5,780 bases of DNA from Clostridiales bacterium. GTDB taxonomy: Bacteria; Bacillota; Clostridia; Tissierellales; Sedimentibacteraceae. Below are positions 1 to 5,258 of the stretch, piece after piece. The stretch is taken from NCBI GenBank assembly GCA_003483345.1, contig DMWH01000233.1, positions 1 to 5,780 on the forward strand, read 5' to 3'. Positions within the stretch are counted from its first letter, which is position 1. Each line of letters starts with the position of its first letter. The notes beneath the pieces are model-generated. The model did no database searches, was not told the DNA's origin, and saw nothing but the letters and a program-made list of their open reading frames with translations. The position numbers and the translations under genes were made by a program.

Positions 1-984
1 TATATTAAAATGTTCTGTAGGTAATTTAATATTTTTATTTTTTTTCAAACCAATATTTGCTTTTTTTAACATGGAATTATAATTATAAATTGTTGATTTT
101 TTTGTACTTCTTATATAGGCGTTTTTACTTTCAGTATCTTCACTTGTCATCATTATATAGTGTAAATAAAGGGATTTACCTTGCACTAAACCAAATTTAT
201 TTTGAAGAGTTTTTAAAATATCTGTAGTACTCATGAATTTAGGTGCAGATGTTTTAAATAGTTTATTAAAATAATACGTTAGTATACTTTGTAGATTTTT
301 TGTTGTCAAATCATCAATTCGTACATGTAATTTTTCAAAATTTTGAAAAAGAGCTTTTTTCCTTAATGTAATTTCATATCTTAAAACACCTTGTGATACA
401 TTTTCTATTTTATAAGCATAGTCTATATCTTTAAAAAGCAAGTTTTTAAAGTCGTGCTTATAATATTCAGGGTGTTTAAGATAAAATTTTGAACTGTACG
501 AAGATCCTTTAAACATAACAGAGCTATCCCAAATGTATTTTTGCTGACGTGGATAGCTGTATGATTTGACAATATCTACAACAGCTTGCGCGGTATCTTG
601 ATCTAAAAATTTCCAAGCATAGCAAAGATCTAACCTTGTTATATCCCAGTATCGTAAATGAGGAATTGCAGGAAAATAGAGTTTGAGGTTTTTATAAAAT
701 TCCATTAAATATAACTCAATATGAGGTTGAAATAGAAGATATACATTATGACCATATACATATTTAGGCAAACTAAATTCTATCTCTACATGCTTTTCAT
801 CTTTTTCAGATAAAAAGATATTTATGTTTTTATCATAACTACCTAATGAAACATTCGTTTTGTAAATTCTCATTAATTGTGATCCTTCCTTATGGTCGAA
901 TTTACGCCACTCAATAGCGCAAGATTTTAATTGTTCATTAAATTCTTTAGATGTTCTTATTTTAAATTTTATTGTATCAATCAT
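1..984 (-). CDS. Rolling-circle replication initiator, M13 gpII-like (main part; 3' end wraps to 5715)
   Basis: Begins at ATG 984 and is open to base 1 (328 codons); on a circle it continues at 5780 and ends at TAA 5717-5715, giving 349 residues. It should nick the replicative form and start rolling-circle synthesis. I recognise it by comparison with M13 gpII recalled from memory: both begin MID; VEIEFSLPKYVYGHNVY (66-82) parallels the M13 VEI...GHNVFG stretch; DITRLDL (114-120) parallels TISRIDA; YLKHPEYYKHD (168-178) parallels YLKHVELQHQ, which contains M13 Tyr197, the reported nicking tyrosine, so Tyr168 is the predicted catalytic residue; GVLRYEITLRKKAL (199-212) parallels GLVRFEARIKTRYL. 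This places it in the Phage_CRI/gene II family. Its start overlaps the ATPase stop by ATGA, so it is probably translationally coupled, with GAGGAG lying about 14 nt upstream as a poor RBS. Unlike in Ff phages, it is last in the gene order rather than first after the origin. Confidence 0.9.
   Translation of the reverse strand, partial: MIDTIKFKIRTSKEFNEQLKSCAIEWRKFDHKEGSQLMRIYKTNVSLGSYDKNINIFLSEKDEKHVEIEFSLPKYVYGHNVYLLFQPHIELYLMEFYKNLKLYFPAIPHLRYWDITRLDLCYAWKFLDQDTAQAVVDIVKSYSYPRQQKYIWDSSVMFKGSSYSSKFYLKHPEYYKHDFKNLLFKDIDYAYKIENVSQGVLRYEITLRKKALFQNFEKLHVRIDDLTTKNLQSILTYYFNKLFKTSAPKFMSTTDILKTLQNKFGLVQGKSLYLHYIMMTSEDTESKNAYIRSTKKSTIYNYNSMLKKANIGLKKNKNIKLPTEHFNI
331..350. repeat. 20-bp perfect palindrome inside the replication gene
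   Basis: The two halves TTTTTCAAAA and TTTTGAAAAA are exact reverse complements with no spacer. The palindrome lies within codons for residues around 212-218 of the initiator. It could be a protein-binding site or a product of low-complexity AT sequence; nothing ties it to a function. Confidence 0.5.
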
Positions 985-1673
985 AAAAATTTGCTTAACT
1001 CCTCATTTACTCCCGCTTTACTCTCGTATTTTGTTTTTTGTGAACCCATAGAAAAAGATATTAGATCATTTGTATCATATTCCTTCATGGCTTCTTTTAA
1101 TTTTTTCCCAAACAAATAAGTTCGTTTCTTAATAAATTTTTGCTCAAGTTCCAGAGAATAGATATTTTGTGAGAAAAAAGCAGGATCATAGTATAAATGA
1201 CGAATTAACAGCGGTTCATTTTTTGAGCCTCGGAAAAGAGTTTTGCAGTCTACTACTATTTGTGTAAAATCTCTTAATCTTTTTATAACGTGTTTAAACG
1301 CTTGACAGGTATATATAATATGAATATTTAATTTCCGCACTTGATGAAGCCTATATAATATTTTGCTATCTATTGAATTCCAGTTGTAGTTAGAAAACCA
1401 AATAGATGCTTCATCTAAAATAAAAAGTGCGTTGTTTGCATTTGCTAATGCGTAGTTAAATTGTTCTGGCTCTAAATATACAGGTTTTAATTCTTGATAA
1501 TATCCTAGCTTTTTTCTTTTTAAAATTCCTTTTATATCGTAATAATGGAATTTTTTGGTAATGAAAGGTGTATTTGTATAAATCGTAAAACCCTTTTTCA
1601 AATATTCTGTTGCCTCGCTTACCATTGAAAGAGTTTTACCTTCTCCAAAATATCCCGCATACGCTTTTATCAT
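981..1673 (-). CDS. zot: Zot/pI-family phage assembly ATPase
   Basis: A 230-residue P-loop ATPase of the Zot/gpI family, which powers extrusion of filamentous phage through the inner membrane. Walker A is GYFGEGKT (residues 7-14) directly at the N-terminus; Walker B is ALFILDEAS (82-90), followed by W92; a sensor-like strand IIYTCQ (119-124) and the basic stretch after it (K127-R134) match the usual Zot layout. I chose ATG 1673 because it overlaps the upstream stop by ATGA and puts the P-loop six residues in; a longer frame from TTG 1709 adds 12 residues of no family character and is unlikely. There is no hydrophobic segment near the C-terminus, unlike M13 gpI, which has a transmembrane helix and periplasmic tail. 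The protein therefore looks cytoplasmic and may rely on a partner for membrane attachment. Confidence 0.93.
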   Translation of the reverse strand: MIKAYAGYFGEGKTLSMVSEATEYLKKGFTIYTNTPFITKKFHYYDIKGILKRKKLGYYQELKPVYLEPEQFNYALANANNALFILDEASIWFSNYNWNSIDSKILYRLHQVRKLNIHIIYTCQAFKHVIKRLRDFTQIVVDCKTLFRGSKNEPLLIRHLYYDPAFFSQNIYSLELEQKFIKKRTYLFGKKLKEAMKEYDTNDLISFSMGSQKTKYESKAGVNEELSKFL

Positions 1674-1936
1674 TTTGCTATTCCAATGGTAACTATTGAT
1701 AAAATCCAACGAACAACGCGAAATGTCAATATAGACAATTCAATAGTTATTACTATTTGAATAATTAAAAAAAGCGTATCTATAGGAACAATCCACGCAG
1801 CAGACGATAATGTAGATTTAAAATTAACGACAGCAGACGAAATAGAAGAAACTACAGAACTGTTAGCTTCTGGAAAATATGAAATTAATCTTACAGTTAT
1901 TATTGATACTAAAGATAGTAAACCAGTAAATATCAT
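1670..1936 (-). CDS. pVI-like minor coat/membrane protein
   Basis: An 88-residue hydrophobic protein. A first hydrophobic segment covers residues 1-20, a Ser/Val-rich amphipathic stretch covers 26-46, and a strong membrane span runs about 52-71 (from VPIDTLFLIIQ to IELSIL), followed by R73, R76 and W77 and a second short hydrophobic stretch. Position is the main argument: in inoviruses a small membrane protein commonly lies between the pIII adhesin and the Zot/pI ATPase and acts as pVI, holding the adhesin on the filament end. The ...WxxPxDTLF...IELxxLxFRxxRW pattern is what I expect of that group. Both junctions are ATGA overlaps (start over the adhesin stop, stop over the ATPase start). It has no Shine-Dalgarno site of its own, so translation is probably coupled. 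The specific family assignment is by context, not by a diagnostic motif. Confidence 0.75.
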   Translation of the reverse strand: MIFTGLLSLVSIITVRLISYFPEANSSVVSSISSAVVNFKSTLSSAAWIVPIDTLFLIIQIVITIELSILTFRVVRWILSIVTIGIAK

Positions 1937-3468
1937 TGCGGTAAAATTCTTTTAGGCAACAGAATCATATAAAATATGAATATTGCATAAAGTAAAAATG
2001 TTAATACACCTTTCATTGTATCAATAATTTGAGAAAATGCGGTAAACTCTTCTGGTATACCTTGACTATATGTTGATCCATCAAAATCAACAGACAATAC
2101 AAACTCAAAATCTGAAGTATCATCGGGTGAAGTAAAGTTGTTGTTAAAAAAAGCGTAGACATAAGCAAAAGGAGCACGAGAAGATAGAACATCTCTATAA
2201 TCGTTAATTGTTAAATTAAGAGCTGTTTGATCGGGAACAAAAAGCCAAGAAAAAAAATCCTTAATACTTTTGGTTACTGCGCATATTGGGTCTGATCCAC
2301 AATCTGGCTGTAAATCCTCGGGCGCATCAATAGTTGCCTCAGGCTCTAAAGTTAAATTTTCATTATAGTTTACGCCATCAGCGTTTACAGATTGTTCTTC
2401 ATATATTAATGAATCATAGTCATCGCAAACTTGTTTTTCTAAGTAGTCGTTTGCTGTTGTAGACCAATATTCAACTGTTTCACAGTTTCGCTCGTAACAT
2501 TGTATTAATGCAGGATAGGTACAGGTAAAACCAGAATGAAAGGGTACTTGTATACCAGTAAAGGAATAGTTGCCATCAAAACCAGATGAACAATATAAAG
2601 TCGGTGGAGATTGGGAACAGCTTGTAGCGGATGCGTAAGTTCTAAGTTTAGTTACAGGCGAGCTCGATGTCCAACCTGCTTTTCCAGTCGCAGAACATTT
2701 TTCATATAATGATATCTGACACCAAGTATCGGATGTTATAGGAGAAATAGGAATAGAACCAGAAACATCCAACCCTGCATAACCTAAAGAGGCGGAAGCG
2801 GTACTTTCATTAATATCAATATTGGCTGTTGCTAAATCATACCAAAGAGAAACCCTCATATAATCAATATGATAGTCATACCTAGCGGTTGAACTATTCC
2901 AGATTCCTATTTTTACATTGCCATTTATAAAGTCTTCGGCAGTTACGTGGTCGGGATGACCAACAGGGGGATTAATCCAAGCAATCTCACCTTCTGTTGG
3001 ATTTGTTGTTGAGTTTACCATCAATAACCCTTCATTAAAGGGTATAGAACAAGCAGAATAATCAGAACCAACGTTACAAGAGTTTGTATATGAAGAAATA
3101 AAATCATTTAAACTTGTAATCGTTTCAGATTTTGAAACTCTGGCAAAATAATATTTTGAAGTACCTGGGGGGCTTTCAGGCATTAAAACTTTTAGTTGTA
3201 TGGATATCCCCTTTATTTCTGTATTAACTGGAATATTCCATACGGAAGTTGTAGGAGAAAAATATAAAACATGTTGGTAATAATCGTTTATTTGATAATA
3301 TACGCCATCTTCATCAGCCATATTGCCAACAGAGCCGGAAGTTGTGCCCGCTGTATTTGTGTAAAAAAGTTGAGCAGAATTATCAAACCAATAAGAAGAT
3401 TGCTCAGCAAAAATACTCTGTGGAACAATAAAGAAGAAAAAAATTATTAATATTATAAGTTTATTCAT
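1933..3468 (-). CDS. Large pIII-like adhesin/minor coat protein
   Basis: A 511-residue exported, membrane-anchored protein in the pIII position. The signal peptide is residues 1-21 (MNK, then a run of I/L/F, ending QSIFA). Residues about 22-211 form a predicted beta-sandwich, with an NIPVNTEIKGISI strand region at 78-90 and a closing HIDYMRVSLWYD at 200-211. Residues 245-350 are Cys-rich; the mature protein has 12 Cys in all (131, 140, 250, 258, 284, 293, 316, 324, 329, 348, 390, 396), an even number that fits disulfides. A C-terminal module contains FFSWLFVP (405-412) and RAPFAYVYAFF (431-441), then a membrane anchor at about 487-504 followed by KR. I chose ATG 3468 because it gives a clean signal peptide; a TTG at 3507 would add 13 residues before it and lies inside a hairpin. 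No Shine-Dalgarno site precedes ATG. Expected role: host recognition at the tip and release during assembly. Confidence 0.85.
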   Translation of the reverse strand: MNKLIILIIFFFFIVPQSIFAEQSSYWFDNSAQLFYTNTAGTTSGSVGNMADEDGVYYQINDYYQHVLYFSPTTSVWNIPVNTEIKGISIQLKVLMPESPPGTSKYYFARVSKSETITSLNDFISSYTNSCNVGSDYSACSIPFNEGLLMVNSTTNPTEGEIAWINPPVGHPDHVTAEDFINGNVKIGIWNSSTARYDYHIDYMRVSLWYDLATANIDINESTASASLGYAGLDVSGSIPISPITSDTWCQISLYEKCSATGKAGWTSSSPVTKLRTYASATSCSQSPPTLYCSSGFDGNYSFTGIQVPFHSGFTCTYPALIQCYERNCETVEYWSTTANDYLEKQVCDDYDSLIYEEQSVNADGVNYNENLTLEPEATIDAPEDLQPDCGSDPICAVTKSIKDFFSWLFVPDQTALNLTINDYRDVLSSRAPFAYVYAFFNNNFTSPDDTSDFEFVLSVDFDGSTYSQGIPEEFTAFSQIIDTMKGVLTFLLYAIFIFYMILLPKRILPQ

Positions 3469-3483
3469 GTTATTTATACGGTT

Positions 3484-3505
3484 GAGGGTAAGGCAACTTA
3501 CCCCC
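3484..3505 (-). terminator. Intercistronic hairpin between major coat gene and large adhesin
   Basis: Perfect 7-bp stem (GGGTAAG 3486-3492 with CTTACCC 3497-3503) around a GCAA tetraloop, with an outer G-C pair possible at 3484/3505. It sits 8 nt after the coat stop and 16 nt before the adhesin ATG. There is no T-run on either side, so it is not a textbook intrinsic terminator. In Ff phages a terminator in the equivalent place lowers pIII relative to pVIII; here it could be a weak attenuator or a 3'-end stabiliser of coat mRNA. The 8-mer TTTATACG flanks it on both sides (3473-3480 and 3512-3519). Confidence 0.5.
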
Positions 3506-3512
3506 AAAAGGT

Positions 3513-3677
3513 TTATACGTGTGCGATTGCCCGAAATGTTCTTATACCGAAGAACAGAACAGCAACAGACACAACAACACCCAAAGCGATAGGAAGATTG
3601 GTGGTGAGAGCTGCGATAGCTCCATCAGCAATATCCTGAACGCCCGTTGTCATTGCAGCGGAGAGTGATGCGTCCAT
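3513..3677 (-). CDS. Major coat protein (pVIII-like, no leader peptide)
   Basis: A 54-residue protein with standard filamentous-phage coat architecture: an acidic, Ala/Thr-rich amphipathic N-terminal half (D2, D15, D18; ...VQDIADGAIAALTT), a membrane span at about 28-45 (NLPIALGVVVSVAVLFFG region), and a basic C-terminal tail (R46, R49, H53) that would face the DNA. It has no cleavable signal sequence, which recalls the Pf3 coat (44 residues, unprocessed) rather than M13 pVIII. Base composition differs from its neighbours: about 48% G+C by hand count against roughly one third elsewhere, with many GCT/GCA/GTT/CTC codons, as expected for a very highly expressed gene. Start ATG 3677 is the only good one: the frame is closed by TAA at 3707-3705, the stop of the upstream gene. 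No Shine-Dalgarno site precedes it, which is odd for the most abundant virion protein. Confidence 0.9.
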   Translation of the reverse strand: MDASLSAAMTTGVQDIADGAIAALTTNLPIALGVVVSVAVLFFGIRTFRAIAHV

Positions 3678-3704
3678 AGGAGTAATGTATAACTTATAAG
3701 CAAA

Positions 3705-3899
3705 TTAATAATTATCTTTATAATATTTTTTAGCAGCGTTATAAACTTGAGGTTTATAACTAGTACCAAAAATTAACACACGAACAATTTTTAGTACAAA
3801 AAATATTACAGGACTTATCATTAATAATGAAAAAGCAACAGGCACGATTAAGTACATAGAAGCAATAATAGAATTTGAAAAATCGGAAGGATTAAACAT
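3705..3899 (-). CDS. Small single-span membrane protein (minor coat candidate)
   Basis: A 64-residue protein with a short N-terminus containing one acidic residue (D6), a long hydrophobic span at about 11-44 (IIASMYLIVPVAFSLL then ISPVIFFVLKIVRVLIFG, possibly two passes broken by P20 and P30), and a basic, Tyr-rich C-terminal tail (K49, K57, K58, K61). Start ATG 3899 is supported by the best conventional Shine-Dalgarno site in the late region (AAAGGAG, 9 nt upstream) and by overlap with the preceding stop (TAATG). It ends 27 nt before the major coat ATG. I do not recognise a family. Position next to the major coat gene and size suggest a filament-end protein analogous to pVII/pIX or an assembly protein. 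The 3' part of the gene also carries an inverted repeat that may act on the coat gene. Confidence 0.8.
   Translation of the reverse strand: MFNPSDFSNSIIASMYLIVPVAFSLLMISPVIFFVLKIVRVLIFGTSYKPQVYNAAKKYYKDNY
3738..3760. repeat. Inverted repeat upstream of the major coat gene
   Basis: Perfect 9-bp arms GTTATAAAC (3738-3746) and GTTTATAAC (3752-3760) with a 5-nt spacer, inside the last codons of the 64-residue protein gene and 61 nt upstream of the coat ATG. Symmetry and position suit an operator or an RNA hairpin ahead of the coat gene, but no clear -35/-10 pair is nearby. Confidence 0.45.
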
Positions 3900-4036
3900 T
3901 ATGCTTCTCTCCTTTCGGCAAATGTTAATACAAGAAATCTAATAAGAAGAAAAAAGAAAGAAAACATAATAGAAAACAAAAAGAAGAGAAACATATTTAA
4001 ATATGTTTCTGAAAAATCAAAATTAAAAATGTTCAT
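3899..4036 (-). CDS. Small single-span membrane protein (45 aa)
   Basis: A 45-residue protein: acidic short N-terminus (D7, E10), one strongly hydrophobic Phe/Leu-rich segment at about 14-39 interrupted by R33, and a charged C-terminus ERREA. The start ATG 4036 overlaps the previous stop as ATGA and the stop TAA overlaps the next ATG as TAATG, the same compact linkage used elsewhere on this molecule; that junction logic is the strongest support for such a short frame. No close Shine-Dalgarno site is visible, so coupling is likely. Size, single span and place between the adhesin and the major coat gene fit pVII/pIX-type end proteins; I cannot assign a family. A 24-bp perfect palindrome lies within its codons 9-17. 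Confidence 0.7.
   Translation of the reverse strand: MNIFNFDFSETYLNMFLFFLFSIMFSFFFLLIRFLVLTFAERREA
3909..3915 (-). promoter_or_regulatory. Ribosome binding site of the 64-residue protein
   Basis: AAAGGAG, 9 nt before ATG 3899. It is one of few clear Shine-Dalgarno sites here and shows that the host uses SD-type initiation. It lies in the last codons of the preceding 45-residue gene. Confidence 0.75.
3987..4010. repeat. 24-bp perfect palindrome in a small coat-type gene
   Basis: Half-sites AGAAACATATTT and AAATATGTTTCT are exact reverse complements with no spacer; symmetry stops at 3986/4011. It lies entirely inside the 45-residue membrane protein gene. It could be a dimeric regulator site, a recombination site or a hairpin in single-stranded phage DNA. 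No function can be assigned from sequence alone. Confidence 0.6.
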
Positions 4037-4155
4037 ATTTTTGTGATGCGTCTAAAAGATAACACAATTAAATACACAAGTAAAAACGGTGTAGAAATAA
4101 GGAAAAAAGCTCTTGTAAATTCAGTCATTAGAAAACTTGTTTCTTCACCTGTCAT
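4033..4155 (-). CDS. Small single-span membrane protein (40 aa)
   Basis: A 40-residue protein with an acidic N-terminus (E4, E5, E12), one hydrophobic segment at about 16-34 (AFFLISTPFLLVYLIVLSF) and a basic tail (R35, R36, K39). That acidic-span-basic order is the layout of filamentous-phage coat and end proteins. Start ATG 4155 overlaps by ATGA the stop of the upstream frame that I favour (TGA 4154-4152), and its own TGA overlaps the next ATG. An internal ATG at residue 10 is a possible alternative start. No family recognised; pVII/pIX-like by position and design. Confidence 0.7.
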   Translation of the reverse strand: MTGEETSFLMTEFTRAFFLISTPFLLVYLIVLSFRRITKI

Positions 4156-4396
4156 CTTTTAACAAAAATATTGATAATATCAATAACAATATAATATAAA
4201 CAGTAGACAAAAACAATACCAATAATAACATAAGTAAGAATATAAAGTCCGTTAGCGACAGAAGAATAGTTAGTAGTATAATAATGCTCAGGCAAATAAG
4301 GGCAGTCAGTAATATGTGTTCTATCTCCCGAATAGTTAAACTTTGCCCTCCAATACGGACAATCTTCTGTCGGCGGTATCCTTTCGATTTGTTCAT
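4145..4396 (-). CDS. Competing 83-residue ORF (ATG start, probably not the real frame)
   Basis: Starts at ATG 4396 (MNKSKGYRRQ...), with a basic N-terminus followed by nearly 50 residues of Leu/Ile. It is the only frame here with a normal start codon, so automated callers will pick it. Against it: codons are unlike the neighbours (CGC, CGG, CTG, CTA and many TTG and ATA); the hydrophobic part is low-complexity Leu/Ile of the kind produced by reading AT-rich DNA in a wrong frame; no Shine-Dalgarno site precedes it; and it overlaps the next gene by 11 nt rather than the 4-nt ATGA used elsewhere. It may supply the start for the frame described in the overlapping entry if a frameshift or a single-base error is involved. 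Confidence 0.3.
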   Translation of the reverse strand: MNKSKGYRRQKIVRIGGQSLTIREIEHILLTALICLSIIILLTILLSLTDFIFLLMLLLVLFLSTVYIILLLILSIFLLKDDR

Positions 4397-4421
4397 ATTG
4401 ATTTGAAGATAAGATATATTG
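4152..4421 (-). CDS. Single-span membrane protein with CPY repeats; start unresolved
   Basis: Stop-to-stop frame (TAA 4424-4422 to TGA 4154-4152) with no ATG, GTG or TTG in its first 50 codons, yet more protein-like than the competing frame. It has a polar N-terminal half with two DCPY motifs 19 residues apart (EDCPYW and TDCPYL), many Tyr and Asn, then a membrane span (ILTYVIIGIVFVYCLYYIVI) and a short basic end FVKR. Codon use (mostly T- or A-ending) matches the neighbours, and its TGA overlaps the next ATG by exactly 4 nt, as in the adhesin-to-rep gene chain. One extra A in the AAA at 4390-4388 would join ATG 4396 to this frame and give an 81-residue protein starting MNKIERIPP. So it is a sequencing or natural indel, a -1 frameshift, or non-AUG initiation. 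Two Cys in the external part could form a disulfide. Function unknown; filament-end protein likely by context. Confidence 0.6.
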   Translation of the reverse strand, partial: QYILSSNQYEQIERIPPTEDCPYWRAKFNYSGDRTHITDCPYLPEHYYTTNYSSVANGLYILTYVIIGIVFVYCLYYIVIDIINIFVKR

Positions 4422-4462
4422 TTATTATAAAATAAAAAAGAATAAGTAAATACAAAAAGAAT

Positions 4463-5215
4463 CTATCGTTTGTATACATTCGCTACTGCAATAAAAGATA
4501 ACAAAAATACTATAATAGCAAAAGCCAAAAACGTAATACGAAAATAATCTGATAAACCAACAACAAAAGGATCATCTGAGGCAAAAGTAATAGTACCAGA
4601 AGCAGAAGCAACAGGAGAAGGTGAAGGAGTAGGGGAACTTGATGGGCTGTCGGTAGGTGTTGGTGTAGGTTCGGTGCCGTCTTCATAAGTAATTGCAATT
4701 TGTACACTATCAATATAGTTTACTTCACCCGATTCTGAAATAACAGAAAATAAACGAGTATTAATCATATTTGATGTATTAAATGGTGAAAGGTCTGTTT
4801 CAGAAACATCAAATATAAACTCTTTCCAAGCTCCACTTGTTCCAAGTGTTACGGCATTTACACATGGAATAGCATTAAAAGGAAGCGTATTATTTAAAGA
4901 ATAATAAGCGCACATTTCAGAATTATCTACGGAACTATATGCGTATGCTCTAATTCTGATTTTTGTTACTGTTGAACCTGTTGGAATATCAAAACTTGAT
5001 GTATTTTTGTGTCTTAAATACCATTGTTCTGGATTAACAGCGCTTGTATATGCGTAAGTGTCATTTTGATTTGTAGATTGTGAAGACGATACTGTCCTTA
5101 ATTGTGCGTTATATGTTGCCTCTTGCCAATCTGTCGTTACCTCAACTGCCAAAACTTGAGAAGATCCAAAGAAGAAGAAAAAAAATAAAAGCAGTGATAA
5201 AAAAAACTTTTTCAT
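4463..5215 (-). CDS. Second secreted adhesin-like protein with C-terminal anchor
   Basis: A 250-residue exported protein. Signal peptide residues 1-23 (MKK, long Phe/Leu run, SSQVLA). Residues about 24-180 form a predicted beta-sandwich with FDIPTGSTVTKIRIRA (75-90) and YIDSVQIAITYED (167-179), the same two landmarks seen in the N-terminal domain of the large adhesin, so the two domains look homologous. A Pro/Ser/Thr stalk with PTPTPT and SPTPSPSP (about 181-206) leads to a membrane anchor (about 226-246) and basic tail VYKR. Two mature Cys (102, 118) could pair. It has no Shine-Dalgarno site; its ATG lies only 8 nt after the T-run of a terminator-like hairpin, so expression may depend on read-through. 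Probable role: a surface or tip adhesin or minor virion protein. The cargo-binding target is unknown. Confidence 0.85.
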   Translation of the reverse strand: MKKFFLSLLLFFFFFFGSSQVLAVEVTTDWQEATYNAQLRTVSSSQSTNQNDTYAYTSAVNPEQWYLRHKNTSSFDIPTGSTVTKIRIRAYAYSSVDNSEMCAYYSLNNTLPFNAIPCVNAVTLGTSGAWKEFIFDVSETDLSPFNTSNMINTRLFSVISESGEVNYIDSVQIAITYEDGTEPTPTPTDSPSSSPTPSPSPVASASGTITFASDDPFVVGLSDYFRITFLAFAIIVFLLSFIAVANVYKR

Positions 5216-5258
5216 TAAAGTATAAAAAACGGAGGAGGCTTATAAAATGGTTGCCCAT
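5142..5258 (-). CDS. Possible 38-residue leader ORF overlapping the second adhesin
   Basis: ATG 5258 is preceded at 5 nt by a very strong Shine-Dalgarno sequence, GGAGGAG (5270-5264). The frame (MGNHFISLLRFLYFNEK, then a hydrophobic stretch ending SSFGS) runs through the hairpin and T-run and stops at TGA 5144-5142, inside the signal-peptide codons of the adhesin in another frame. Its hydrophobicity may only reflect T-rich DNA coding for the other gene's signal peptide. It is either a small membrane peptide, a leader whose translation opens the hairpin, or chance. The SD match is the sole strong evidence. Confidence 0.3.
   Translation of the reverse strand: MGNHFISLLRFLYFNEKVFFITAFIFFLLLWIFSSFGS

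Noticed and set aside
931..1119. Plus-strand 62-codon ORF
   Set aside because: It lies opposite the ATPase end and the rep start, is Phe-rich from complementary AT sequence, and has no RBS.
1674..1709. TTG 1709 as start of the ATPase
   Set aside because: ATG 1673 overlaps the upstream stop as ATGA and places Walker A at the usual N-terminal position.
1700..1728. TTGACA (1728-1723) as a promoter for the ATPase and rep genes
   Set aside because: At 17 nt spacing the -10 is GATTTT, only 3 of 6 matches, and the site is inside the pVI-like gene.
3469..3507. TTG 3507 as start of the large adhesin
   Set aside because: It adds 13 residues before a clean signal peptide and begins inside the intercistronic hairpin.
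4510..4713. Minus-strand 67-codon Leu-rich ORF
   Set aside because: It is an out-of-frame reading of the Pro/Ser/Thr stalk and anchor of the second adhesin.
5219..5224. TATACT as a -10 for a leaderless adhesin mRNA
   Set aside because: It is too close to ATG 5215 (transcription would begin just after the A of ATG) and no -35 is recognisable upstream.
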